Below are positions 11,946-22,379 of a DNA stretch of 64,000 bases, in pieces. The notes under the pieces were generated by a model. The model worked only from the letters and a program-made list of their open reading frames with translations. It was not told the DNA's origin and did not search any database. The DNA lies in assembly GCA_907165275.2 (NCBI GenBank), contig OU015666.1, positions 4,494,001 through 4,558,000 of the forward strand, read 5' to 3'. The first letter of the stretch is position 1, and the number at the start of each line of letters is the position of its first letter. The position numbers were made by a program, and so were the translations under genes. The stretch is from Zygaena filipendulae. Lineage: Eukaryota > Arthropoda > Insecta > Lepidoptera > Zygaenidae.

Positions 11946-12539
11946 TATAGTGGTAAAGTTTGTGAGTTCGTGAATTGTGAGTTTTTGTGTTTGTGACGTT
12001 GTAAGGGATAATATCTGGATGTACTGAACCGATTTTGAAAATTCTTTCACCTATAGGAAGCTACGGTAGTCTTAAGTGACATAGGGTATTTTTTACCTGT
12101 ACCTGTACCTGTATGAAAGGTTTGTCTAACGGGGCAGAGTATCTCAGCATATTCGTGTATAGATTGTAAACGGCTGGCACTCGTCAAATCTTGCCCTCAA
12201 CAGCTACTGTACTTGAACGCACGTCGACGGAAGTTCATAGCTCTGGGGTCTTTTACAAGGAACTCATTGTGCGCAGATCATTCACAACCGATTCCGCTTG
12301 TGCTCGGCTCTGGTTACACAACGACGCCGGAGCGAATTAGTTTTGCGTGGCGATATAAACGGCACCAATTGATGAATTCTTGTTCCTTTTGTGGCTGTTT
12401 CCTATGGCTATCTTAAGAGTCACATGCACTCCTAAATAAAAAGCTTCTCGCAATCTCGTATAACCTTACCAAGTCTATATATATATATGTAATTTCGTTC
12501 GAACTAATCCTAAGCTTCCTATAAAATATAATTTACGAC

Positions 12540-12740
12540 ATAAAGACAGACTAATGCAACACACTTCTAACACTACAATTATACTCAACGAGTCCCTATG
12601 TGATGACCATCAAGGTATATAACAAACTACCGCAAAATATATTAAAAGTTGTGAAAATTATAAAACTTTCCTGAAAAAATTAAAAGATTGTTACTTGTTA
12701 CTTACTAATTTATACTATGACATAAAAGTATTTTGGAGAT
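12540..12740 (+). pseudogene. Decayed 3' end of a LINE reverse-transcriptase ORF
   Basis: The translation shows KVYNKLPQNILK and then, after a frame change, ENYKTFLKKLKDCYLL. This resembles the C-terminal motif (x-YNKLPxxIKxI...F...LKxxLL) that ends many insect LINE polyproteins. Stops and a frameshift show decay. The LINE clade cannot be told. The rest of 11950-13120 is a SINE-like fragment (about 11990-12110) and AT-rich DNA. Confidence 0.5.
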
Positions 12741-13120
12741 ATATTATAGAAATAAATAGCACATAATGATCTGACATCATGAATATATTAAACAAATTAT
12801 TTATAAGTAATATCTACTGAGGAACAAGAAATAAATAGAATATTATTATTAAAAGATAGTATAAATCTTATACTCAAAATACCAACTGCTTATACAAGTA
12901 CTTAATTAAAGTTGTGAATTTCTTATACATATTGCTCTCTCCGAATTTGGATTGTTTTGTGCTGTGCCCTATAAACAGGGTCCATAAATAACTGTTTACT
13001 ATCTTAACACCTTTTGTTACTTAATGGATGTGCAATAAATAATTAATGATTAAACGAACTTACCTATGTGAAGTTCTATCATAATTGGGTATTCTCCAAG
13101 GTATGAATATCAAAATTCTA

Positions 13121-13386
13121 ATTAGTCCGTCAGTTAGAAAATAAAAAAATAATAGACACGTATTTTTTGCTTTTTCAATTTAATGAAAATGAACATAGAT
13201 AAAGCGCATTAAAGTTTAGGGTGGGGGGCTCGTGACGTCAATATTCATTATAAGCGCCATACAAACCGTTGTGAATTGTGACGTCACGCGAAATTTCAAC
13301 TCAATGTATCTCTGTTATTTTTTGATTACGTAAAAAAAGAAAAAATACGTGTCCAATATTTTTTACTAATCTACAAGACGGACTAA
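13121..13386 (+). mobile_element. MITE family 1, copy 1 (AGTCCGTC ends)
   Basis: TIRs read TAGTCCGTCAGTTAGAAAAT at the left and the inverse of TAGTCCGTCTTGTAGATTAG at the right. Subterminal blocks (GACACGTATTTTTTGC / AAAAATACGTGTCCAATA) are also inverted. The interior carries several GTGACGTCA-like palindromes. Other copies are at 39531-39795 (inverted) and 44527-44773. TA at the ends suggests a TA target duplication, unproven. Confidence 0.8.
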
Positions 13387-13429
13387 ACTCTACACTGACT
13401 CTAGACTCTACACTGGTGGGTGCGTCTAG

Positions 13430-14735
13430 AATAACCGATCAGATTAGTAAAAAAAAATTGATAACTCGACATACTCGAGCGCGTCAGATTAAGATATGGT
13501 GGGTTAATTACATAGTGAGAAGTATGTATATGAATAATCTGACCATTTGAACGTGACGTAAAGGAGTTAGAGGATCACAAACTTGCAAAAAAAAAACGCA
13601 ACTTCGACATTCTCGAGCGCAGTTGATTTGTTTTTTATTTTAAAGTAAATAACTCAAGGATAGCGGGAAAAATATAATCTGCCGATTTTCATAAGCCGAA
13701 GAAACAAAAATCGTCTTCGAATCGAACGAGCAGCTGCAGTGAAACATGTACCTATTCATATCTCTGTCTTTCTTTCCCTTTTACTTTTTCTCTATCTCTC
13801 ACTCTCTCGCACCGTCCTCACACTTCTTTCCGTCGCCATAACGTCATCACAGTATACCACGGCGCTAAACGTGTCGAATTATAACTTTTTTTGGTCGGTT
13901 AAAATACATATTAAAATAAGTTAAGGTAAGTATTACATCAAACTATAGGTTCACCTTTCACTTTAATGTAATTATATATATATTATATAATAAAGCTCAT
14001 CACAAAACAACGCGTTCATGTTATTATATGTAAAACGAAATGGCTTGTTTGTGCTTTAAAGTTAGTTTTGTGAATAATATTTTGTTAGCATTTACATATT
14101 TCATAGAAATATAAAGTGTGTTTTTTGTGAACAAGAAATAGCTCATAAAGTTATTAAACTTACATCAGAAATAAAAAAAAATTAAAAATAAATCATAATT
14201 TTTGTTTCTAGCAGTCAGATTAATAATATCCCTCAAAATTATTGTCAGATTTTAAGCCAACATAACTTGGACTGCAAGCTGAACCTTCTGTAAAATAATC
14301 TGACACGCTCGAGTATTTCAAAATTGAGATTTTTTTTTGCATTTTCAAAAATTCGCTACTACCTTGCGTCACCTCCAAATCGGCAGATTTTCGAAGGGGT
14401 GCATTTTTAAGGCTCACTTAACATCCCCTTTGAATATCTGACGCGCTCGAGTAAATGTTTTTTTTTTTCATTTTCTCCCCTTCCGGATGGCCACCCCCAC
14501 CACGCAAATGGGCAGATGAATATATTTTCGATATCAGAGACACCTTGGAGTATCTAAACTACAATATCTGACGCGCTCGAGTATTTCCATTTTACTATTT
14601 TTTTTTTACATTTTTGAAAGCCTGTAGAAGCTAAACCCACCGGTGAATGAAAAAATATCATATAACCTTATTTTGTTTATATCTCCTAATCTTCAAAACC
14701 CAATAGGTCCCAACGACGCTCGAGTGTCTCCCGAA
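13430..14735. repeat. Right arm of the CTCGAGCGCGTCAGAT inverted repeat
   Basis: Partner of 9413-10330. In the distal part the units read inverted (ATCTGACGCGCTCGAG at about 14302, 14436, 14568, 14718). Two further units lie proximal at about 13468 and 13610 in the other orientation. The region between them (13700-14200) is AT-rich with a short TCTCTC-rich stretch. It borders the DIRS element. Confidence 0.75.
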
Positions 14736-14916
14736 TTAGCATCGGTATCTCCCGTACTATTTGGTTAATGAATAAAATGAGTTAATCAGAACAAATGTTT
14801 ATTTGGCAATTGCTGAACCACTTATATAAATATAAGTACAAGAATTGTACCAAATTTGATTATAATATTATGTATCTAAAGTATTACTTAGTTAATAATT
14901 ATAGTATTAGACGTTT

Positions 14917-15822
14917 TTAAGGATTAACAATAGCCCTCGCCAGCGACACGCCATCTGTGCTAACAATGTGCCTGTTATAGAACCTAGCAAACGTGGTGGA
15001 GTTATTGCTCCAGCCAGCTGTCTGGCGTATCTGGTCAATGCTAACTCCTTGCTGTAGAGCACGAGAAGTCGAAGCGTGGCGAGTGCTATGGGCTGAAAAT
15101 ATAGAGACGTCAATTCCTGCATCCTTGAGTGTGGCTTTTATCCACCGACTCATTGTTTGAGTCGTCACTGAATTATGTGGCTTTTTGAAGCTAACGAACA
15201 GTCTAGTAGATTTACGTATAGATGTTGTTCTATTCAGGTATGAAATGATAGTTTTAGCGGGACAAATCTCGATTTTTTCTTCGAAAAAAGGTAACCGTAG
15301 GACAGGTTGCTTGGATCCAATCCGGGAAGTTTTTATTAGTTCTGGTATTTTGATTATGATTTGCGTAGGAAACGTTTCGATATTTTTTATGTCAATCATG
15401 GATAGAGTTTGCACTCTATGTGCTGTTACCAGCGCAAGTAAGGTACAGCACTTTTTAGAGAGTTTTTCTAAGGAAAGTTCTTCGTTAGTATACCATGTAG
15501 CTAGCATTTGGAGAACTTGGTTGGGGTCCCACATGACATCGTATTTAGGTGCTGGCGGCCGAAGCCTGTACACCCCTTTAAAAAATCTTTGAATGCGTTC
15601 ATCATCTGAGATAGTAGATCCTAGTGTTAGGGCTAACGCCGATCTACAGCTGTTCAGAGAGCCATACTGCGCGCCTTTGTTAAATATTGTTGTTAAAAAC
15701 TCGATTATTTTAGGAATTGGCGCCTCGTATAGGTTAACACAATTTTGAGTGCAGAAATCGTACCATTTCCTGAAGTAAGTATCATATTGTTTAAAAGAGT
15801 TACGTGAAATAGAGGCCAGCAT
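14917..15822 (-). CDS. DIRS tyrosine recombinase (integrase), 301 aa
   Basis: Cuts and rejoins DNA through a covalent phosphotyrosine, letting the circular cDNA enter the genome. Seen: N-terminal SAM-like core-binding region (about 1-110); catalytic domain with the first Arg in TAHRVQTL; the H-x-x-R box in FSAHSTRHAST; Trp in QTAGWSN; nucleophile Tyr in FARFYNRHI near residue 283. The R-H-R-W-Y set is therefore complete. The ATG lies 5 nt past the stop of the RT frame, so translation probably depends on re-initiation or on a longer overlapping frame. The protein ends 14-18 residues after the nucleophile, normal for this family. Intact, hence possibly active. Confidence 0.92.
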   Translation of the reverse strand: MLASISRNSFKQYDTYFRKWYDFCTQNCVNLYEAPIPKIIEFLTTIFNKGAQYGSLNSCRSALALTLGSTISDDERIQRFFKGVYRLRPPAPKYDVMWDPNQVLQMLATWYTNEELSLEKLSKKCCTLLALVTAHRVQTLSMIDIKNIETFPTQIIIKIPELIKTSRIGSKQPVLRLPFFEEKIEICPAKTIISYLNRTTSIRKSTRLFVSFKKPHNSVTTQTMSRWIKATLKDAGIDVSIFSAHSTRHASTSRALQQGVSIDQIRQTAGWSNNSTTFARFYNRHIVSTDGVSLARAIVNP

Positions 15823-15827
15823 TATTT

Positions 15828-17912
15828 CTATAGATGATTGCGGAACCTTTCGGTGCAGCAGTGCTGCCCTGACAATATCCCTGCCACCAGGGTAAGGTTG
15901 CGTTGGATGTTGCCGTGACTGGAATGAGAGATTAACGCATGGTCATTGGGGGTGAAGGTTACGCAGTCTGATATTAGTAATTTTCTAAAGACAGGGTACC
16001 ATGGTTGTGTCGGCCAGGCAGGCACAACCACGACACCCGTGGCTTTGTCCAGTATTATTTTCCTAAGAGTTTTTAAGATAATAGCAAATAGAGGAAAAGC
16101 ATAGAAAAAATAATTTGACCAACTTATAGTGAATGCGTTAACTATGTATGCATCTGGGTCCCTGTGCCAAGACACGTATGTGTTGCATTTTTTGTTCAAT
16201 CTACTGGCAAACAAGTCGATCGTAGGTTCACCGAACCTTTTGACGATGGTTTTGTATGCGAAGTCTGACAGCTCCCATTCGATATCCGGATGAATGCGTC
16301 TAGACTCCGCATCTGCAATTTGATTGTCGGCTGATTTAATGTAGCAGGCAAATATAAATACTTTTTTGGATTCACACCATTGCCAGATATTTCTACTGAT
16401 GTTAGTGAGGTGTGGATACTGAACTCCGCCCATCCGATTTATGTATGCGATGGCAGTCGAATTGTCAATCCGTAGTAGTATTTGGCAATTAGAGTAAGCT
16501 TTAGCGAAAATTTTTAAGGCAAAGAAAGCCGCTAATAGTTCTAGGACGTTAATGTGCTGACATCGTTCGTCCTGCGACCACTGGCCACTGGCCGTCTGCC
16601 CGTCGCAGGCCCCGCCCCATCCCGTCGTTGAGGCGTCAGAGTAGATTTCTATGGCGTAGGAATCGTCTCTAATTCTATGTGATGGATTCTCCAGTGCTTG
16701 CAGCCACCACTGTAGGTCTGGATATAATGAACTAGGGATGTTCATCAACGTTTCATAGTCGTCATGACCTTTGAGGTTGAGGAATTTATACCGTTCTAGT
16801 TGTTTCGTATAAAGTAGTCCATATTCCACGGCTGGGCACGCCGAGATGAGCAAGCCCAGCAAGCGAGCCAAACGCCTGACCTTGCAGCGTTTGATTCGTT
16901 TAAACTCTTGAATTTCTTTCGTTATATTAGTTTGTTTGTCGGTAGGCAAGCTAATAGTCATAGTATGAGAATTAATTATGTAACCTAGAAACTTACATGT
17001 CTTGGCAGGGGTCAGTGCGCTTTTATCGAAATTTATTTTGAAGCCGAGTGCTAATAGCAACTTCTTTGTGGTATTTATGTTACCTACACATTCTTTGTAA
17101 GAGAAACCAAGTAGAAATTGGTCATCAAGGTATATTGTCGACAAGTAGCCGCAAAGTCGCAATAATTTGGTTACAGGTTTCATAATTTTAGTAAAAACGT
17201 ATGGGGCGGTATTTAAACCGAATGGCAAGACATTAAATTCAAAGATTTTTCCCGCCCAACGAAACCTTAAATATTTTTTCGAATCGGCATGAATTTTTAA
17301 TAAGAAATATGCGTCTTTTAAGTCCATTGTACTCATGTAACAATCTTTCGTTACTAATTTAATTGCAGTGCGAAGATCTTCTATTTTAAAATGGTCTGTT
17401 TCTATAAATTTATTAAGATTTTTCAAGTTTAATATGAATCGGAACTTGCCATTAGGTTTAGGTCGCAAAAATATACTTGACAAAAATTGCTCTTTATGTG
17501 GTCTACATTCAGAAATTGCACCGATACTAAGTAAGTCGCGTATGGCGAGCTCATAATGTATTTTTTCAGTTTTACTGCACGTAGGTGGTTCTGGTGCGTG
17601 GTTTTGAACAACCGGCTTCGAAAATTGTATTTGGTATCCCTTTATCCAATTAAGGATTGTCCGGTCTTTTGTGATAAGAGCCCACTGTTTATAAAAAAGA
17701 GACAGTTGACCAGCGTATCTTACCGTGTCTACCGGCGGCGGGTCGTCTTCGACCGAGGCGGCGACCTCTTCGACGAGGTCGTGGGCGGCTCGCGCTGAGA
17801 AGTCGTCTCTCGACTTCTCTGTGGACCCGGCTGCCGGCGAGCTGGCGCCGGGTATTTCCAGTTTTTTGATGACTGCGCCTTTGTTGCTTGAGGTGGGCCC
17901 TTTTTGGGGACC
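15828..17912 (-). CDS. DIRS reverse transcriptase / RNase H / methylase-like polyprotein
   Basis: Copies the element RNA into DNA. The frame is open for 694 codons after a stop at 17913-17915 and overlaps the end of gag by about 180 nt in the -1 frame, so expression may use frameshifting or splicing. From about 17483 an internal ATG also exists. Seen: fingers FLRPKPNGKFRFILNLKNLN; palm LKDAYFLL and the catalytic box YLDDQFLLG; RNase H with D in IYSDAST, E in NVLELLAAF, D in RIDNSTA and D in IADAESR; then a block with TIDLFASRLN, YVSWHRDPDA and VVPAWPTQPWYP that corresponds to the Dam-like methylase region of DIRS elements. No internal stop or frameshift is seen. It ends 5 nt before the recombinase ATG. 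Confidence 0.9.
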   Translation of the reverse strand, partial: GPQKGPTSSNKGAVIKKLEIPGASSPAAGSTEKSRDDFSARAAHDLVEEVAASVEDDPPPVDTVRYAGQLSLFYKQWALITKDRTILNWIKGYQIQFSKPVVQNHAPEPPTCSKTEKIHYELAIRDLLSIGAISECRPHKEQFLSSIFLRPKPNGKFRFILNLKNLNKFIETDHFKIEDLRTAIKLVTKDCYMSTMDLKDAYFLLKIHADSKKYLRFRWAGKIFEFNVLPFGLNTAPYVFTKIMKPVTKLLRLCGYLSTIYLDDQFLLGFSYKECVGNINTTKKLLLALGFKINFDKSALTPAKTCKFLGYIINSHTMTISLPTDKQTNITKEIQEFKRIKRCKVRRLARLLGLLISACPAVEYGLLYTKQLERYKFLNLKGHDDYETLMNIPSSLYPDLQWWLQALENPSHRIRDDSYAIEIYSDASTTGWGGACDGQTASGQWSQDERCQHINVLELLAAFFALKIFAKAYSNCQILLRIDNSTAIAYINRMGGVQYPHLTNISRNIWQWCESKKVFIFACYIKSADNQIADAESRRIHPDIEWELSDFAYKTIVKRFGEPTIDLFASRLNKKCNTYVSWHRDPDAYIVNAFTISWSNYFFYAFPLFAIILKTLRKIILDKATGVVVVPAWPTQPWYPVFRKLLISDCVTFTPNDHALISHSSHGNIQRNLTLVAGILSGQHCCTERFRNHL

Positions 17913-18723
17913 TTAGCTGGAATTTTCAAGTCTGATCCTGATTTATTGACTGCCTTTGCGGCCTTTAGAGATTCTGAAAGATTGTCGCCGAACAAATATT
18001 TGTCTATATTAGTGTGAGTCAAATGGTCCTTCATTTCTTTTTTAACTGAGTATAAAGAAAAGTTTCGTCTGGTTAATGATTCCGAATGTTGTATATCGCA
18101 CAAAAGGTGTCCCATGTCCATCAATTTTTGAAGCAGATCATGGTTTTTTTCTTTTTGATTTAGTTGCTCTGTGATAGTACTAGCTACACACGATATTACT
18201 GTTGCAAGTTGTTTTTGTTTGGTTTGTAGTATTTTATCTCTTTTGATAATATTTTCCGGTAAAGCTGCGCGAATTTCATCGTTAAGGATCGGTGCTCCTG
18301 TACGAACACAGTTGTCAGGTGTCAAGTACTTCTTACTCAGTTCTATACGCAGCTCTTTGTTTATACCGGTGACGGCAAAATGCTCCAATCGGCTAGCGAT
18401 CTCTTTGTGAACCGAAGGGCCGTATTCGATTTTGGCCGTGGGATCGTCACCCAAAATCTCCAATGTGGCGCTGTCCAGAGCGTCGACGTGATCAGGGAGC
18501 TCAACCTGGGCTGACGAGGTGGTCGCTTCATCGGGCGACGCGGCTGGTGTCGGCTCGCGGGCGGCGGCGGCGGCGGCGACGTCGGCGGCGCGGGCGGCAG
18601 CGGCGACCGGCGGTGACGGCGCGGTGACTGGAGAGGTCGGTGTGTCACAATCGTTAGCTTGGAGGATCTCACTGAGGTCGTTATCGATGATCACGGCATC
18701 GTTTGCCGACATATTGTGTCCTC
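17729..18723 (-). CDS. DIRS gag-like protein, main exon
   Basis: Second part of a predicted 393-aa protein: with exon 19992-19806 the sum is 1182 nt = 394 codons. It begins GGHNMSANDAVIID and has an Ala/Pro-rich low-complexity stretch coded by GCG/GCC repeats (about 18520-18640). A predicted helical core follows (EYGPSVHKEIASRLEHF, LSKKYLTPDNC), and the tail is basic and Ser/Arg/Pro-rich. I assign it as gag by position and composition only; no zinc knuckle is seen. If the gene is not spliced, the ATG at 18742 or the one in GGHNM could start it alone. Confidence 0.75.
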
Positions 18724-18854
18724 CTAGAACGAGTAAGTACATATTTAAGTATTTGTACTTCCGTTATAGTTGTACTGATTCGAATGAATCTAGTAATAAT
18801 GCCTATGAAAAGGACTCGTATTACTGGTAAGAGAGAACGTAGGCGGCAGGGTAA

Positions 18855-19529
18855 GTGCCCCCGCGCATTAGGCGGCCAGGTCGCGCGGCCAGGTCGCTGC
18901 GGCCAACTATTTCTTCGGTGACATATGCAAGTGCGCGCACTAGGCGACCAGCGGCCAGCGACCACGTACTGGCCGCGCGGCCAGCAGAAACATCGCGACT
19001 CAACACGCGGCCACTTAGCCGCCGCGACCAACGAGATTCACCATTTTTCACCATTTGAGATCAGTGTGCGCGCACTGGTCGCAGCGGCCACACGTGTTTT
19101 GTGGATACAGGATGTTCGATACAATTTTTCTTCAGCAGAGATGCACTCCCGAAATGGGCTGAATCCAGTAATATGTGGTTTTAGAACATTCAAGATCTCG
19201 TAAAAAGTTTTTTTAGACATTCTCATATAGTTAAAAAATTTATCTTCATATTGCAATACGTCTGGAAAGTATGTATGATATATTCCTTTTGTAAGCCTAT
19301 TCCGTAACAATGGGTGAATCCAAAATTTGTTTTTTGTTCTTTTTTTCTTTCGCTTTTGTAATAATAAAATCAGTGCAACAATAATTCCTTCTTCGACGTC
19401 CATTTCTGAGCACGATGTGAACTCAACTGACAAAATGTGGTCGCTACGTGGTCGCAGATGAATCGCAGCTACGGCGGCCAGGTCATGCGGTTTGGTCGCG
19501 CGACCTGGCCGCCTAATGCGCGGGGGCCC
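18855..19529. mobile_element. PIF/Harbinger element, 675 bp, internally deleted
   Basis: TIRs read G(T/G)GCCCCCGCGCATTAGGCG at the left and the inverse at the right, extending over about 33 bp with one mismatch. The target duplication TAA is present on both sides (18852-18854, 19530-19532), as expected for PIF/Harbinger. Several GCGGCCA/TGGCCGC blocks are repeated near the ends. The inside retains only the N-terminal part of a transposase. Confidence 0.88.
19100..19433 (-). pseudogene. Truncated HARBI1-like transposase N terminus
   Basis: The frame from ATG 19433 reads MSVEFTSCSEMDVEEG..., then the recognisable block FWIHPLLRNRLTKGIYHTYF, FFNYMRMSKKTFYEILNVL, TGFSPFRECISAEEKLYRT. This is the N-terminal region of PIF/Harbinger DDE nucleases, before the catalytic core. 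After EEKL the similarity stops and the frame runs into TIR sequence, ending at 19038. The DDE domain is deleted, so it is inactive. Confidence 0.8.
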
Positions 19530-19805
19530 TAATATCCCCAGAGAATAAGACGCGAGCCGACTTTATTTCTCTTTTCGTTACGGTAGGGTAGAATTCACAC
19601 AGAATTAAACGCAAACCGGGTGATGTGTTTTGTAGGTATTGCAAGGACTCAAGAGTTACTTGAGTTATCGGTAAGGTAGAATTCCCACAGAATAATACGC
19701 AAACCGATGTTAAAAAACGAGACGAGACAGCCTCGCAGGCTTCCCTATACGTTTAATGCAATTTTACTTTTTACATCACAAATAATAATAATCATCAGTA
19801 TGTAC

Positions 19806-19992
19806 CTTGTGTTCCTGGACTTCGAGAGGCAGGTGAGGAGTCCCTCGACGATGAAGATGGAGAAGATGCTATGATTCGTGACCGATGTCGTTGTTTAACA
19901 CTGCGTTGTTCACGTACTTGTTTTTCAAGTAATTTTATTTTCTTGTAAATTAAGTCGAAATCCGGGGATTTAGCACGTTTTCTTTTTGGCAT
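19806..19992 (-). CDS. DIRS gag-like protein, predicted first exon
   Basis: Starts MPKRKRAKSPDFDLIYKKIK: a basic nuclear-localisation-like start, then a heptad-like helix LLEKQVREQ and a Ser/Arg-rich tail. A donor AAG|GTACAT at 19806/19805 joins in frame (CAA G|GA GGA) to an acceptor TTCTAG|GA at 18724/18723 after a C/T-rich tract. The 1.08-kb intron so removed contains the Harbinger insertion. The splice is inferred from sequence. Confidence 0.6.
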
Positions 19993-20100
19993 TGTTATGG
20001 AGAAAAAAGAAACACTGTATTTTATTTATTTATTGTTTTTCCCTTGTCGTTACGAATTTCGTAACTACTCGAGTGGTCGGGCACTAAAAAGCGAATGACA

Positions 20101-21699
20101 GCCGGCCGGCCCCACTTCCGAGCCAGAGCTGAGAAAACCAAAATACCCTCAAAAAAAAAATAAAAAGGGAGATATGTAAATACCATTCTACCCTCAACTT
20201 AGTGCATCGAGTGGTAGCAACTATGCGTTACTACATGTGTGAATACTCTTATTTTATCCTAGGTACCAATCTCGAGGACGAAGCATGAAGTATAATTATA
20301 AATAAACACCACACAGATTTATCAAGCTCCAAACTATCATGTGATAAGCATAAGAGATTTACTTAAAGAAAAACTACTTAAATAAAAAAAATATTCCAAG
20401 TTAATAAGACGAAAATATAATATTATGCACTTTTGATTTCGTATGTAAACTTGTATCATTATTATGAGAATAACTATAGGTTCTCCTAGAATACCATTTC
20501 CTTAAAAATTGCAGGATTCCATTTTTTCCTTGTACAGAATCACCTACCATAATGGGTAACTAAGACACCTGTCTAGGTTCACGGGAAGTGGTTTAAACAG
20601 ATATTAATGAGTTCAGTGAGTGAGTGTACTGTTAAATTAGCACATTTTAAAACTATGTAAGTACAGCTCAATATTAAGCATAGTCCCAAACATGTTTTAA
20701 ATTCCATATTCATTATCATAAACGAGAGCTAAATTATGAGGGTAACAAAAACACGTCTTGTAATAGACACATCACGTGCGTTTGTAATGTATTAGTGTAA
20801 CAGTTTTCACTACAGTAGCTTCTCCGTCTTTTACATAATAATATCATGTTCAACCATTCAACCATGTGTTTCAAAAACTCCCGTTTGCTAGCATTACACT
20901 AATTTCATGTGATTTGGTTATAGCATAAGTATAGCATTGTCGGTAACACCGAACGCTTAAGCATATACGGTGGTCTGAATACATTGACTACAGAATAAGA
21001 CCTATCTGACACAATGTCTTGCGTTTTCAATACTAAGAATTGCAATAATAATAATAATAAATCATTTTTAATTAAAAATTTATTCAGAATTTGATTTCCA
21101 TTATTTTTCTTTAAAGCAATATTTAAATTTTCTGATTTTGGCATAATATGCTCACACGATTCCCTGGTCCCGGCCGATACTCGTGGCCTCATCTATTCAT
21201 GAAATTTGATGGCGTCCTCATGCGTCAAGAGTATTCCGTTCTCTGTATTAGCTAATAGCCGCTCGCTGAACGGACTTTTATAGTCGAGAGCATGGTATAT
21301 ATATAGCTCTATAAAATATACAAGTATAATTGATTAGCCAATTCGTTTAATCTACTCATGAATTAGTGTTCGCAATATTATGTTCTCAATCATTTCTATC
21401 GCACCCATCGATATTGGAAGAGCGGTTTGTTTCGTGATAGGCAAAATCGATTATTGTTAATTTTTAACTTACTATACATATCGGTTTTTTACTTTCTTTA
21501 GCTATAAACTAATTAGCAACTATTTTTTTTACATCTTTATAAACGAAATGAGAAAAGCTTATATGGTAGCTGTAGTGTTTGGAACATAAATCGATGTAGT
21601 GTTTGGAACATAAATCGATGTAAGGTTAAAATATTTACTGTTATAAGAGATAATGGTTCTGGTTTTGTCCTGTGCCAATAATTACTGTAAGGTAAACAA
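20101..21699. other. AT-rich intronic DNA, no gene recognised
   Basis: Holds the short palindrome GTTACGAATTTCGTAAC just outside its left edge (about 20049-20065), microsatellite-like AATAAT runs near 21040, and a direct repeat of about 20 bases near 21577-21618 (GTAGTGTTTGGAACATAAAT twice). An open frame at 20905-21192 (-) shows no domain and is not called. Confidence 0.4.
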
Positions 21700-22297
21700 A
21701 CAAAAACGGCCAAGTGCGAGTCAGACTCGCCCATGAAGGGTTCCGTAGCAGCAAGTAACATACTATAAAAGTTCTTGTAGTTCGTTTTAACTTTGATCGA
21801 TGTTTTAATAATAGTGTTTTTTTTTTGCGGTTTACGATTTATGACGTATTAAAAAAACTTCTTACTAGATCTCGTTCAAACCGATTTTCGGCGGAAGTTT
21901 GCATGTTAATGTACATCATATATTTTTTAAAGTTTTATCATTCTCTTATTTTAGAACACTTTGAAAGAGTCTCTCGCACAAACTATTCAGTTTAGAAAAA
22001 AAAATATTTTAGAAACCTCAATATCATTTTTGAAGACCTATCCATAGATAGTACACGTATGGGTTTGATTAAAAAATAAAATTGTGTTTCAGTTCTAAGT
22101 ATGAGGAACCCCCAAAATTTATTGTTTTTGTGAGATAATCTTAATGCGGTTCACAGAATACATCAAGTTTCAACAGTATAGTTCTTATAATTTCGAAAAA
22201 AGTGGCTGTGACATACGGACGGACAGATAGACAGACAGAAGTGACGAATCCATAAGGGTTCCGTTTTTTGCCATTGGGCTACGGAACCCTAAAAATC
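21700..22297 (+). repeat. Lepidopteran interspersed repeat (GGGTTCCGT family)
   Basis: Starts ACGGCCAAGTGCGAGTCAGA and GGGTTCCGTAGCA and ends ATACGGACGGACAGATAGAC, then AGGGTTCCGTTTTTTGCC and CTACGGAACCCTAAAAA. Only fragments of the 3' part occur at about 25390-25462 and 28155-28275; the 180-bp tandem units at 8079 share the CCAAGTGCGAGTC head. Non-coding. Confidence 0.75.
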
Positions 22298-22379
22298 GAT
22301 GCCAAAATTGGCCTGTGCTCTATGGCACTCGAATCTCGAAGGTTTTTAAGTCATAGAAGCGATCTATTGTAAGTGGATG

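Larger units (their letters stand above)
14740..20100 (-). mobile_element. DIRS-type tyrosine-recombinase retrotransposon
   Basis: On the - strand, in order: gag-like protein (exon 19992-19806, then 18723-17729), reverse transcriptase/RNase H/methylase-like frame (17912-15828), and tyrosine recombinase (15822-14917). This gene set and the recombinase in place of an integrase define the DIRS order. All frames are open, so the copy looks young. I could not recognise the terminal and internal complementary repeats of DIRS elements, so both boundaries are approximate. A PIF/Harbinger element is inserted at 18855-19529. Confidence 0.85.

Noticed and set aside
18519..18830. 103-codon Ala/Gly-rich frame on the + strand
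   Set aside because: Shadow of the GCG/GCC-rich part of the DIRS gag exon on the opposite strand.
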